Shown in pieces: positions 52,040 to 60,497 of a stretch of 64,000 nt of DNA. Positions within the stretch are counted from its first letter, which is position 1; every line of letters starts with the position of its first letter. A model generated the notes under the pieces. It did no database searches and was not told the origin of the DNA. It was given only the letters and a program-made list of their open reading frames with translations. The DNA is from JACVRW01 sp963771715. Its GTDB lineage: Bacteria; Actinomycetota; Thermoleophilia; Solirubrobacterales; Thermoleophilaceae. A program made the position numbers and the translations under genes. The DNA lies in assembly GCA_963771715.1 (NCBI GenBank), contig CAVYUQ010000011.1, positions 186,001 to 250,000 on the forward strand. Reading direction: 5' to 3'.

Positions 52040-53143
52040 TCAGCGCACCCGGAATCCCTCGCCGCTCAGGCGGTCGATGTCGTTCGACAGCCCGATCAGG
52101 AAGATCAGGATCACGAGCATGAAGCCCACCACTCCGGCTCGTTCCATCACTCGGAGGGATACCGGCCTGCCGCGCAGCTTCTCCACGATCGCCCAGAAGA
52201 TGTGGCCGCCGTCCAGGGGCAGGAACGGGAACAGGTTCACGATCGCCAGCGAGAGCGAGATGATCGCGAGGATCTGCACGACCCGCTCCACGTCCACGAG
52301 GATCACCTGGCGGGTCGTCTCGTAGGACCCGACCACCCCGGAGATCTCCTTGCGCTTCACCGGGTCGATCAGGCGCGCCGGCAGCTCGAGCGTGCTCTTG
52401 GTGATGAACCAGAACTGGTCGGCGCTGACGTCGAGTGCCTGACCGAGGGGCAAGGCGTCGCGCGGCCCCGGCACGTAGCCGAAACCGACGCGCATCCGGC
52501 CGCCCACGTCGGCGGTCGGGTCATATTTGGGCGTGAGCGTGAAGGTGCGCTCGCGACCGTCGCGGTCCACCGTGAGCGTCACGGGCTCGGCGGCCCGGCA
52601 GCCGGTCTTCCACGTGCGCTTCGGACCCGGACAGCGGTGCGAGTTGATCCGGTCCGACAGCTGCTCGGGCGTGCCGGGCGTGCCGTCCACCGCCACCACG
52701 CGGTCCCCAGGTTGAAGAACGCCCGCAGCCGGATAGCCCTTCTGGATCTGATCCACGGTCCGCGTGGGGTCCGGGAGCCCGATCGCCCACCAGAAGACGA
52801 ACAGCAGCACGAACGCCAGCACGAGGTTCACCGCCGGCCCCGCGGCGATGACCACGATCCGCTTCCAGACCGGCTGCGCGTGGTAGGCCCGGTCGCGGAC
52901 CTCGTCAGGGAGGTCCTCGTCCGGGTTCATCCCGCTGATCTTCACGTAGCCGCCAGCGGGGATCGCGCCGATCGCGTACTCGGTCTCCCCCACCTTCTTG
53001 CTCCACAGGGTCGGCGGGAAGAACAGCGAGAACTTCTCCACCCGCATGCCGACCGCCTTGGCGGCGCTGAAGTGGCCGAGCTCGTGGAGGATCACGAGCA
53101 GCGCGAAGCCGATGAACGCCAGGACGAAGCTGAGGAAGGTCAC
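52040..53143 (-). CDS. rseP: Site-2 intramembrane metalloprotease (RseP/RIP family)
   Basis: About 367 residues from a GTG overlapping the dxr stop (GTGA). The zinc-site HELGHF is in the first membrane helix region (FALLVILHELGHFSAAKA); the second conserved segment NLFPFLPLDGGH supplies the Asp ligand. A PDZ domain lies in between (VLQPGDRVVAVDGTPG). Such proteases cut anti-sigma factors inside the membrane; an RskA-like protein is encoded at 39.3 kb, but the link is inference. The order cdsA-dxr-rseP is common in bacteria. Confidence 0.93.
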   Translation of the reverse strand: MTFLSFVLAFIGFALLVILHELGHFSAAKAVGMRVEKFSLFFPPTLWSKKVGETEYAIGAIPAGGYVKISGMNPDEDLPDEVRDRAYHAQPVWKRIVVIAAGPAVNLVLAFVLLFVFWWAIGLPDPTRTVDQIQKGYPAAGVLQPGDRVVAVDGTPGTPEQLSDRINSHRCPGPKRTWKTGCRAAEPVTLTVDRDGRERTFTLTPKYDPTADVGGRMRVGFGYVPGPRDALPLGQALDVSADQFWFITKSTLELPARLIDPVKRKEISGVVGSYETTRQVILVDVERVVQILAIISLSLAIVNLFPFLPLDGGHIFWAIVEKLRGRPVSLRVMERAGVVGFMLVILIFLIGLSNDIDRLSGEGFRVR

Positions 53144-54271
53144 GCGGCCACTCCCCTCGCCACCTCGCGCGCCTGCGCGTCCGCGGCGTAGAGGTCGGAG
53201 AAGTGCCGCACCGGCTCGGCGGGCAGCTCGTAGAGCGTCGACTCGACCACGCGAGCGATGCCCGTGAAGGGCAGGTCCCCCGCGAGGAACGCGTGGACCG
53301 CCACCTCGTTCGCCGCATTCAGGACGCACGGCGCGGTGCCGCCGCCTTCCGCGGCCTCCCGCGCGAGCCGCAGGCACGGGAACGCGTTCAGGTCAGGGGC
53401 CTCGAAGGTCAACGCACCCAGCTCGACCAGGTCGAGCGCGCGCACCGGCACGTCCACGCGGTCCGGGTAGTTCAAGGCATACGAGATCGGCACCCGCATG
53501 TCGGGGTAGCCGAGGTGCGCGAGCGACGCCCCGTCGTTCAGGTGCACCATCGCGTGGATGATCGACTGCGGGTGCACCACCACGTCGATGCGCTCGTACG
53601 GCAGGCCGAACAGGTGGTGCGCCTCGATCAGCTCGAGGCCCTTGTTCATCAGGGTCGCCGAGTCGACCGTGATCTTGCCGCCCATGTCCCAGGTGGGGTG
53701 CGCGAGCGCCTCCTCGCGGGTGACCGAGTCGAGGTCGGTGCGGCCCGCGGAACGGGCCGCCGCTGGCGGTGAGCACGAGCCGGTCGACGGTGCCCGGCCG
53801 CTCGCCCGCGATCAGCTGGTGGAGCGCCGAGTGCTCGGAGTCCACCGGGAGCAGCTGCGCGCCCGTGGCCTCCGCGAGCGCGGTCACCAGCTCGCCGCCC
53901 ACCACGAGGCTCTCCTTGTTCGCGAGCGCGAGGTCGATCCCCTCGCCGAGCGCCGCCACCGTCGGCCCGAGGCCCGCCGAGCCCACGAGGGCGTTGAGAA
54001 CGAGGTCGCACTCGGTGTCGGTGATGAGCTCGACCAGACCCTCCGGCCCGGCCAGGACCTCCACCTTGGAGTGCTCACTCGCCCGCGCGGCGGCGTCCGG
54101 ATCGGCAAGAGCCACGCGCGTGACCCCATGGGCAGCCGCCTGCTCGAGCAGCAGCTCCCAGCTCGAGGCCGCGGCAAGGCCCACCACCTCCAGCTCCGCG
54201 TTGCGCTCGACCACGTCGAGCGCCTGCGTGCCTATGGAGCCGGTGGAACCGACTATGAGGATCCTGCGCAC
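53140..54271 (-). CDS. dxr: 1-deoxy-D-xylulose 5-phosphate reductoisomerase, one frameshift
   Basis: From GTG 54271: NADPH-binding ILIVGSTGSIGTQALDVVE, LALANKESLVVGGELV and LLPVDSEHSALHQLIAGE. A one-base excess near 53757 shifts the frame in LTASGGPFRG. The rest continues in the next frame with HPTWDMGGKITVDSATLMNK, VVVHPQSIIHAMV and CVLNAANEVAVHAFLAG. It converts DXP to MEP, the committed step of the MEP pathway. No other isoprenoid route is in sight, so a real break would be harmful; sequence error is likely. Confidence 0.93.
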
Positions 54272-54281
54272 CCGCCTGAGT

Positions 54282-55106
54282 CTAGGAGGCGTAGCCGAGA
54301 GCTACTGCCGCGTAGTACGCCACAGGAACCGTGAACAACACGGCGTCGAGCCGGTCGAGGACGCCTCCGTGGGCGCCGAAGAGCTTGCCGGTGTCCTTCA
54401 CCTCGAGGTCGCGCTTCACCATCGACTCGAACAGGTCGCCCACGGGCGCGGCGATGGCCACGAGGCCGCCGATGAGCAGCGCATGCGGGCCGGTGAGCCA
54501 GTCCTGGTAGAGCCCGGCGACCCAGAACGACAGGGCCGCGCCGACCACTCCCGCCACGAGGCCCTCGAGCGTCTTGTTCGGCGAGATCAGCGGCGCCAGC
54601 GGCGTGCGCCCGTACATGCGCCCGCCGAAGTAGGCGAACGTGTCGCCGAGGAAGGTGGCCACGAGCACGTCGATCACGAGGCCGTCGCCGTGCGGCAGCT
54701 CGCGCAGCCAGACCGCGTGCACCATCGCAAGCCCGATCCAGAGGACCCCGAGGAAGGTCACGGCGATCGCCCAGGACACGTGCTCGCGGCGCGGGCGCAG
54801 GACCGCGAAGAAGAACGTGACCGGGAACGACGCCGCCAGCACCATGATCACGTGGCGCGGCTCGCCGTAGAGCGCGGCGATCAGCATCGCGGCGAGCGTG
54901 AGGAAGCCCGCCAGCGCGGGCGGCCGCACGCGGCCCATGAGCGTGTAGAGCTCGCCCATCGCGATCACGCCGAGCGCGAAGATGCCGAGCGTCCAGACCT
55001 CGCCACCCTGGTCGACGATGATCAGCGCGAAGATGATCGCCGGGATCGCCACGACGATCCGCGGGGCGAGATCCCGTCCCGGGCCCGGCTCGCGCCTGGC
55101 GGCCAC
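54282..55106 (-). CDS. cdsA: Phosphatidate cytidylyltransferase
   Basis: 274 residues, GTG start. About eight membrane helices and the CDS signature near the C-terminus: SMVKRDLEVKDTGKLFGAHG, GVLDRLDAVLF, plus ISPNKTLEG in the middle. It makes CDP-diacylglycerol from CTP and phosphatidate, the substrate of the PgsA-like enzyme at 44.4 kb. Three bases separate it from uppS and ten from dxr, all in one minus-strand operon. Confidence 0.94.
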   Translation of the reverse strand: MAARREPGPGRDLAPRIVVAIPAIIFALIIVDQGGEVWTLGIFALGVIAMGELYTLMGRVRPPALAGFLTLAAMLIAALYGEPRHVIMVLAASFPVTFFFAVLRPRREHVSWAIAVTFLGVLWIGLAMVHAVWLRELPHGDGLVIDVLVATFLGDTFAYFGGRMYGRTPLAPLISPNKTLEGLVAGVVGAALSFWVAGLYQDWLTGPHALLIGGLVAIAAPVGDLFESMVKRDLEVKDTGKLFGAHGGVLDRLDAVLFTVPVAYYAAVALGYAS

Positions 55107-55109
55107 GCT

Positions 55110-55787
55110 CTAGCGCCCCCCGAAGCGGCGCCGGCGCGCCGCGTACTCGTCGAGCGAGGCCTCGAAGGCCTCGCGGGTGAAGTCAGGCCAGCGCTCGTCG
55201 CGGAACACGAACTCCGCGTAGGCGAGCTGCCAGAGCAGGTAGTTCGAGATCCGGAGCTCGCCGCTCGTGCGGATCAGCAGGTCGGGATCGTGCATGTCGG
55301 GTGCGTAGAGGTGGCGCCGGAACTCTTCCTCGCTCTCCCCGGTGAAGGTTCGCGCTGCGTCCACGATCTCCGCCCTGCCGCCGTAGTTGAAGGCCACGAA
55401 CAGCGTGATGCGGTCGTTCGCGTCCGTGAGCTCCTCGGCCCAGTCCATGCGCCGAACGAGCCCGGCGCCGAGACCCTCGCGGCGGCCCACGAAGCGCATG
55501 CGCACGCCCTCCTCGTGCAGCTCCGGCGTCTCGCGGTCGATGCGCTCGGCGAACATCGCCATCAGCCCGTCGACCTCCGCCTTCGGCCGGGCCCAGTTCT
55601 CGGTGGAGAACGAGAACACGGTCAGCTCGCGCACGCCCAGCTCGACGGCGTCGCGCAGCCGCGCCTTCACAACGTCCGCGCCGGCCTGGTGCCCCGCCAG
55701 CACCGGAAGGCCGCGATCCTGCGCCCAGCGGCCGTTCCCGTCGGTGATGATGGCCACGTAGCGCGCCCGCGCCGCGGCGTCGCTCAC
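55110..55787 (-). CDS. uppS: Isoprenyl transferase (undecaprenyl diphosphate synthase, UppS)
   Basis: 225 residues, GTG start overlapping the frr stop. Cis-prenyltransferase motifs: AIITDGNGRWAQDRGLP (catalytic Asp), GHQAGADVVKARLRD, LTVFSFSTENWARP, FVAFNYGGRAEIVDA, DLLIRTSGELRISNYLLWQ. It builds the undecaprenyl carrier used for lipid II, on which MurT/GatD act. The family end, with several Arg residues (RRRRFGGR), is normal. Length is normal for the family. Confidence 0.94.
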   Translation of the reverse strand: MSDAAARARYVAIITDGNGRWAQDRGLPVLAGHQAGADVVKARLRDAVELGVRELTVFSFSTENWARPKAEVDGLMAMFAERIDRETPELHEEGVRMRFVGRREGLGAGLVRRMDWAEELTDANDRITLFVAFNYGGRAEIVDAARTFTGESEEEFRRHLYAPDMHDPDLLIRTSGELRISNYLLWQLAYAEFVFRDERWPDFTREAFEASLDEYAARRRRFGGR

Positions 55788-56353
55788 ACTTCGAGGATTT
55801 CTTGTTCCTTGCCGGCGAGGGCGTTGTCGATGTCGCCCACGTGCGAGTCCGTGAGCTTCTGGAGCTCTGACTCCGCCCGGCGCTCGTCGTCCTCGCCCAC
55901 CTCGCCCTCGCTCTTCAGCTCGCGCAGGTCGTGCATCACGTCGCGCCGGACGTTGCGCACCGCCACCCTGCCCTGCTCGGCGATCCCGTGGACGATCTTC
56001 ACGAGCTCCTTGCGGCGCTCCTCGGTCAGCTCGGGGATCTGAAGACGGATCACCTGGCCGTCGTTCGAGGGCGTCAGGCCCACGTCGGACTCCAGGATCG
56101 CCTTCTCGATCGCCTTGATCGAGTTCTTGTCGTAAGGCGTGATCGTAAGCAGTCGCGCCTCGCTCGCGGAGATCTGCGAGAGCTGCCTCAGCGGCGTCGT
56201 GGCGCCGTAGTAGTCGACCTCGATGCGATCGAGCAGGTGCGGGGAGGCGCGGCCGGTTCGCACGGTCGCGAACTCCGTCTTGGTGGCGTCCACCGATCGC
56301 TGCATCCTGGCCTTGGCGTCGTCCAGGAAGTCCTTCAGGACGTCGTCGCTCAT
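55784..56353 (-). CDS. frr: Ribosome recycling factor
   Basis: 189 residues from ATG 56353, which overlaps the pyrH stop (ATGA). Domain I helix: MQRSVDATKTEFATVRTGRASPHLL and VDYYGATTPLRQLSQISASEARLL; hinge and domain II: IAILESDVGLTPSND-like segment (KAILESDVGLTPSNDGQV) and IPELTEERRKELVKIV. It splits post-termination ribosomes with EF-G. The pyrH-frr order is highly conserved. Confidence 0.96.
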   Translation of the reverse strand: MSDDVLKDFLDDAKARMQRSVDATKTEFATVRTGRASPHLLDRIEVDYYGATTPLRQLSQISASEARLLTITPYDKNSIKAIEKAILESDVGLTPSNDGQVIRLQIPELTEERRKELVKIVHGIAEQGRVAVRNVRRDVMHDLRELKSEGEVGEDDERRAESELQKLTDSHVGDIDNALAGKEQEILEV

Positions 56354-57072
56354 CCGCTTCTCACCACGGTTCCCACGCGCTCGCCGCACACTATCCGGTC
56401 AATGTTTTGCTCGTCATCCATGTTGAAGACGTGGATCGGGAGCCCGTTGTCCATGCACAGCGACAGGGCGGTCGAGTCCATCACCTGGAGGCGCTGCTCG
56501 ATCGCCTCCTGGTGGGTGATCTCCTCGATGAAGCGGGCGTCCGGGTCCTCGCGGGGGTCGGCGCTGTACACGCCCTCCACCCCGTTCTTGGCCATCAGGA
56601 TCGTCTCGGCGTGGATCTCGAGCGCCCGCAGCGCCGCCGCGGTGTCGGTGGTGAAGAACGGGTTGCCGGTGCCGGCGGCGAAGATCACGATCCGGCCCTT
56701 CTCGAGGTGGCGCATGGCGCGCCGGCGGATGTACGGCTCCGCCACCTCGGAGATCGTGATGGCGGACTGCACGCGCGTGTCGGCGCCCCGCTTCTCGAGC
56801 GCGTCCTGGAGCGCCAGGGCGTTCAGGACGGTGGCGAGCATGCCCATGTAGTCGCCGGTGGCGCGGTCCATGCCGTCCCCGGCGCCCTTGAGGCCGCGAT
56901 AGATGTTCCCGCCGCCGACCACGATCGCGATCTCCACGCCGCGATCGGAAACGGCCTTGACCTGCTTGGCGATGTCGGCGATCCGCTCCGGGTCGGCTCC
57001 GTAGGGGAGGTCGCCCATGAGCGCCTCCCCGGAGAGCTTCAGCAGGATGCGCCTGAAGGCGGGTTCGGTCAC
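56350..57072 (-). CDS. pyrH: UMP kinase
   Basis: 240 residues, amino-acid-kinase fold: LKLSGEALMGD, IAIVVGGGNIYRGLKGA, DRATGDYMGMLATVLNA, IVIFAAGTGNPFFTTDTAAALRA and MDSTALSLCMDNGLPIHVFN. It phosphorylates UMP to UDP as a hexamer. The stop overlaps frr and the start overlaps tsf, so rpsB, tsf, pyrH and frr are coupled in one translation/nucleotide operon. Confidence 0.96.
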   Translation of the reverse strand: MTEPAFRRILLKLSGEALMGDLPYGADPERIADIAKQVKAVSDRGVEIAIVVGGGNIYRGLKGAGDGMDRATGDYMGMLATVLNALALQDALEKRGADTRVQSAITISEVAEPYIRRRAMRHLEKGRIVIFAAGTGNPFFTTDTAAALRALEIHAETILMAKNGVEGVYSADPREDPDARFIEEITHQEAIEQRLQVMDSTALSLCMDNGLPIHVFNMDDEQNIDRIVCGERVGTVVRSG

Positions 57073-57680
57073 TCCTCCCCGACCTGGAAGCGGGCGAACT
57101 TGCGGATCACCACGTTCTCGCCGGTGCTGGCCGCGATCTCGGTGCGCAGGTCACCGACGGTCTTGCCGCCGTGCTTCTCCTCGTTCACGTGCGTCTGGTC
57201 GAGCAGGACCACGTCCTGGAGCCACTTCTTGAGCCGGCCCTCGACGATCTTCTCCTGCACGTTCTCCGGCTTGCCCTCGGCGGCCGCCTGCTCGCGCAGC
57301 ACGCGCAGCTCCGCCTCCTTGGCGTCCTGGTCCACCTCGTCCTCGGACACGTACTGCGGATTGGCCGCAGCCACGTGCATCGCGACCTCGCGGGCGAACT
57401 CCTGGAACTGGTCGGTGCGGGCCACGAAGTCGGTCTCGCAGTCCACCTCCACCAGCACGCCGATCTTGCCGCCGGCGTGGATGTAGCTGGACACGACGCC
57501 CTCCGCGGCCGCGCGCTCGCCGCGCTTGGCGGCCGAGGCCTGGCCCTTCACGCGCAGGATCTCGATCGCCTTGTCCAGATCGCCTCCGGACTCCTGAAGG
57601 GCGGCCTTGGCGTCCATGATCCCCGCGCCCGTTCGCTCGCGCAGGCTCTTCACGTCTTGGGCGGAAACGGTGATGCTCAT
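57069..57680 (-). CDS. tsf: Elongation factor Ts (short form)
   Basis: 203 residues. N-terminal UBA-like domain KSLRERTGAGIMDAKAALQE and the core VLVEVDCETDFVARTDQF, the segment that displaces Mg2+/GDP on EF-Tu, then the coiled-coil and C-terminal SVGENV-type region (ASTGENVVIRKFARF). It is about 80 residues shorter than the E. coli protein and resembles the compact Thermus-type or actinobacterial short form. The ATG overlaps the rpsB stop (ATGA). Confidence 0.95.
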   Translation of the reverse strand: MSITVSAQDVKSLRERTGAGIMDAKAALQESGGDLDKAIEILRVKGQASAAKRGERAAAEGVVSSYIHAGGKIGVLVEVDCETDFVARTDQFQEFAREVAMHVAAANPQYVSEDEVDQDAKEAELRVLREQAAAEGKPENVQEKIVEGRLKKWLQDVVLLDQTHVNEEKHGGKTVGDLRTEIAASTGENVVIRKFARFQVGEE

Positions 57681-58615
57681 CAGGACTCCTCGTCAGGGTC
57701 GAACGTGCGGCGCTCGCGCGGGCCGGAGGCGCCGGTCGCGGCCTCGGGCCGCGTACCGCTCGGCGTGGCGGGCTCGTCCGGCGAGAAGCCGGCCTCCTCG
57801 GCCTCGCGGCGGGCGCGCTCCTCGGCCTCGCGGCGCTCCAGCTCCTCCGCCTCGCGGGCAGCCTTCTCCTCGGCCTCCTTGCGCTCGGCCTCCTCGCGCT
57901 CGCGTCGGGCGGCCTCCTCCTCGGCGCGGAACTGCGTGGCGCGGTCGCGCGCCACGTCGGCGATGCCCTCGATGATGATCTTGCAGGAGCGGATCGCGTC
58001 GTCGTTCCCCGGGATCACGAAGTCCACCGGGTCCGGGTCGCAGTTGGTGTCCACGAGCCCGATGATCGGGATCTTCAGGCGCTTTGCCTCGCGCACGCCA
58101 ATGTCCTCGACCTTGAGGTCCACCACGAACACCGCGTCCGGCGGGCGCTGCATGTCCGCCACGCCGCCGAGGTTCGTCTCGAGCTTGTCGCGCTCCGACA
58201 TCGCGGCGATGCGCTCGCGCACCGGCAGCAGATCCATCGTGCCGGACTCCGTCCAGTCACGAAGGTCGTGCAGGCGCTTGATGCGCTTGTTGATCGTCTG
58301 GAAGTTGGTCAGTAGCCCGCCCAGCCAGCGCTGGTCGATGTAGGGCATGCCGCAGCTGTTGGCGGCCTCCTTGATCGAGTCGCGGGCCTGCTTCTTGGTG
58401 CCGACGAACAGGATCGTTCCGCCCCGTCCGGCGAGGTCGCCCGCGAACTCCTGGGCGGTGTGGAGCAGGCGCTCCGTCTTTTGCAGGTCGATGATGTGGA
58501 TCCCGCCGCGCTCGCCGAATATGAAGCGGCGCATCTTGGGATTCCAGCGGCGCGTCTGGTGGCCGAAATGGACGCCGGCCTCCAGCAGCTCCCTGATGCC
58601 AATCTCGGTGGCCAA
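57680..58615 (-). CDS. rpsB: 30S ribosomal protein S2 with long charged C-terminal extension
   Basis: 311 residues from a TTG with AAGGGAGC about 8 bases upstream. The S2 core (residues 1-225) has LLEAGVHFGHQTRRWNPKM, FVGTKKQARDSIKEAANSC, WLGGLLTNFQTI and VDTNCDPDPVDFVIPGNDDAIRS. After the core a 60-residue Glu/Arg/Ala-rich helix (repeats of EEAxRxExEEAE type) and a Gly/Pro-rich acidic tail are added. E. coli S2 lacks the extension. It may be a single long helix on the ribosome surface. First gene of the rpsB-tsf-pyrH-frr-uppS-cdsA-dxr-rseP run. Confidence 0.95.
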   Translation of the reverse strand: MATEIGIRELLEAGVHFGHQTRRWNPKMRRFIFGERGGIHIIDLQKTERLLHTAQEFAGDLAGRGGTILFVGTKKQARDSIKEAANSCGMPYIDQRWLGGLLTNFQTINKRIKRLHDLRDWTESGTMDLLPVRERIAAMSERDKLETNLGGVADMQRPPDAVFVVDLKVEDIGVREAKRLKIPIIGLVDTNCDPDPVDFVIPGNDDAIRSCKIIIEGIADVARDRATQFRAEEEAARREREEAERKEAEEKAAREAEELERREAEERARREAEEAGFSPDEPATPSGTRPEAATGASGPRERRTFDPDEES

Positions 58616-58670
58616 AGAGTTGCTCCCTTAAAGGTTGTGATGAACGTCTGCCCGCCGGCCGGCTCGCGGA

Positions 58671-58687
58671 CCCGGGATTCTCCCGGG
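58671..58687 (-). promoter_or_regulatory. Hairpin in the rpsB leader
   Basis: A 7-bp stem cccggga/tcccggg with a 3-nt loop lies 56 bases upstream of the rpsB start. S2 leaders in several bacterial groups carry autoregulatory structures that S2 binds. Whether this hairpin belongs to such a site cannot be decided from one sequence. No convincing -35/-10 pair was found in 58616-58776. Confidence 0.3.
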
Positions 58688-58776
58688 CAGGGCCGCGGCC
58701 GCTGTTCCCAGCGGGGTAGCTTGCTTAACGACATGAGGATAGCCATGTGGGTCGCAAACGGCATCCCAGAACGAGA

Positions 58777-58800
58777 CGAGGCGGTCGGAAGACCGCCTCG
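58777..58800 (-). terminator. Strong hairpin downstream of rluD, candidate terminator
   Basis: A perfect 10-bp stem (cgaggcggtc/gaccgcctcg, 58777-58786 and 58791-58800) with a GGAA loop (TTCC on the minus strand) lies 11 bases beyond the rluD stop. On the minus strand it is followed by tctcgttctg, which is only mildly T-rich. It separates the lspA-rluD run from rpsB. Confidence 0.65.
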
Positions 58801-58810
58801 CTCGTATGTC

Positions 58811-59734
58811 TCAGCCCCCGTCTGGCCCTCCGGAGACTGGCTCCCGCCGAGCGCTGTCAAGTGCATGACTCAGCTCGGCGGGTGGTTTGGACTCGCAAGC
58901 GACAAATTCCCCGCTGAACGGATGCCTAAACATCAGTTTTGAGGCGTGCAAGAACTGTCGCCTGAGGCCGAGGCGGCGGCCGCTCGCGGCGCCCCCGTAT
59001 TGGGGGTCGCCCACGACCGGATGCTCGATCGCCGCCAGGTGCGCGCGGATCTGGTGGGTGCGCCCTGTTTCGAGGCGCACGCGCAGCAGCGCGGTGCGCG
59101 GGAGGCGCTCCAGGACCTCGAAATGCGTGACCGCGCTGCGAGCCCGGTCGGTGCGGGTGGACATGACGGTCCGGTTCCCGCGGTCGCGGCCGATCGGGGC
59201 GTCGATGGTGCCGCTCTCGGCGTCCGGATGCCCCTCGACGAGGGCGGTGTACTCGCGCGTGATCTCGCGCGCCTTCATCATCCGCTGGAGCGCGGCGTGC
59301 GCCTCGTCCGAGCGCGCCACCACCAGCAGCCCGGACGTGTCGCGGTCCAGCCGGTGCACGATTCCCGCTCGCTCCGGGTGTGCGCCGCCGGCCGCCAGCG
59401 GCGCGAGCGCCTCCGCCAGCGTGGATCCACGGTGGCCCGGTGCCGGGTGCGTGACCACGCCCGCGGGCTTGTCCACCACCAGGAGGTGCTCGTCCTCGTG
59501 CACGATCTCGAAGGAGACCGGCTCCGGTTCGGTCGGCTCGAGCCCCTGCGCGGGCGCCTCGACCACCACCCGCTCCCCTTCGCCGATCCTGTGGTTCTTG
59601 GCGCGCGGCTCGCCGTCCACCGTCACGGCGCCGCGCTCGATCAGGCGCTGCGCCGCGGCACGGGAGGGCGCCGCCCCCCTCGCCGCCAGGAAGGCGTCCA
59701 GGCGCAGGCCGGCGTCCTCGGTGCCCGCGATCAG
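58811..59734 (-). CDS. rluD: RluD-type 23S rRNA pseudouridine synthase
   Basis: An S4 domain (RLDAFLAARGAAPSRAAAQRLI, read in parts) and the RluA/RluD catalytic domain: VDKPAGVVTHPAPGH, GIVHRLDRDTSGLLVVA with catalytic Asp (HRLDRDTSG), and ETGRTHQIRAHLAAIEHPVVGDP. It isomerises uridines in 23S rRNA. No ATG, GTG or TTG lies in frame between the lspA stop and the S4 domain. A CTG at 59734 overlaps the lspA TGA (CTGA), like the ATGA/GTGA overlaps nearby, and is my best guess; otherwise the start lies deep in lspA. Confidence 0.87.
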   Translation of the reverse strand: MIAGTEDAGLRLDAFLAARGAAPSRAAAQRLIERGAVTVDGEPRAKNHRIGEGERVVVEAPAQGLEPTEPEPVSFEIVHEDEHLLVVDKPAGVVTHPAPGHRGSTLAEALAPLAAGGAHPERAGIVHRLDRDTSGLLVVARSDEAHAALQRMMKAREITREYTALVEGHPDAESGTIDAPIGRDRGNRTVMSTRTDRARSAVTHFEVLERLPRTALLRVRLETGRTHQIRAHLAAIEHPVVGDPQYGGAASGRRLGLRRQFLHASKLMFRHPFSGEFVACESKPPAELSHALDSARREPVSGGPDGG

Positions 59735-60192
59735 CTCGTCCGCGCTCGTTTCGGCCTCCCCTCCACCACCCAGAGCAGCATCAGCACGCCGATCACGATG
59801 CAGGCGTCCGCGAGGTTGAACGCGGGCCACGCCACGGGGTCGATCCAGTCGATCACCGCGCCCTCGCGCGCGCGGTCGGCGAGATTGCCGAGCGCGCCGC
59901 CCAGCAGCAGCCCGACCGGCAGCCACAGCAGCGGCATGTCGCGATGCAGCGCGAAGTAGCCCACCAGCAGCGCAAGCGATAGGCCGATCAGAATCGCAAC
60001 CACGAGCCCGCCGCCCTCGAAGGCGCCGAATGCCACGCCAGTGTTGCGCGTGTTGGTGAAGTCGAGGCCGAAGAAGACGTTCACCTCGTCGCCCCGGTCG
60101 ATGTCGTGCACGGCGATCTGCTTCGTGACCTGGTCGAGCGCGACGACGACGCCGGCGGTGGCGATCGCCGCGGCCGCGCCTCCCCGGATCAC
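59731..60192 (-). CDS. lspA: Lipoprotein signal peptidase (signal peptidase II)
   Basis: About 153 residues from a GTG overlapping the yggT stop (GTGA). Four membrane helices and both catalytic aspartates: GALGNLADRAREGAVIDWI and PAFNLADACIVIG, plus TRNTGVAFGAF after the first helix. It removes signal peptides from prolipoproteins such as the cyclophilin at 15.7 kb. Runs into rluD, as is common. Confidence 0.94.
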   Translation of the reverse strand: MIRGGAAAAIATAGVVVALDQVTKQIAVHDIDRGDEVNVFFGLDFTNTRNTGVAFGAFEGGGLVVAILIGLSLALLVGYFALHRDMPLLWLPVGLLLGGALGNLADRAREGAVIDWIDPVAWPAFNLADACIVIGVLMLLWVVEGRPKRARTS

Positions 60193-60497
60193 CCGGGTCG
60201 GATCAGGCCGACCACGATGCTGCTCACGATGATCAGCACGAAGGTGGCGACGATCGGGCTCAGGTCGAGCGCGCCGGGACCCATGCGAACCGGCGGCAGG
60301 ATGCGGCGGAACAGGTTCAGGTACGGGTCCGTCACGTCGCTGACGAACTTCAGGAACGCCGCGAGGTAGCGGTTGTAGGGCATCCGCGGGATCCAGCTGG
60401 TGATGATCCGGATGAAGATCAGCACCAGGTACACGAGGACGAGCGTGTTGATGTAGTCCGCGATATCCGTGCGGGTGATCGCGAGCCAAGTCGTCAT
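60189..60497 (-). CDS. YggT family membrane protein
   Basis: 102 residues with two hydrophobic segments (INTLVLVYLVLIFIRIITSW and IVATFVLIIVSSIVVGLI) around the conserved loop DVTDPYLNLFRRILPPVR. YggT proteins are linked to division-cluster genes and osmotic or cation tolerance; the mechanism is unknown. It sits between proC and lspA, next to sepF, the usual actinobacterial arrangement, with ATGA overlap to proC. Confidence 0.9.
   Translation of the reverse strand: MTTWLAITRTDIADYINTLVLVYLVLIFIRIITSWIPRMPYNRYLAAFLKFVSDVTDPYLNLFRRILPPVRMGPGALDLSPIVATFVLIIVSSIVVGLIRPG

Noticed and set aside
51419..53191. 590-residue plus-strand frame
   Set aside because: Antisense to the acyl-CoA synthetase and rseP genes; no family pattern, typical high-GC shadow.
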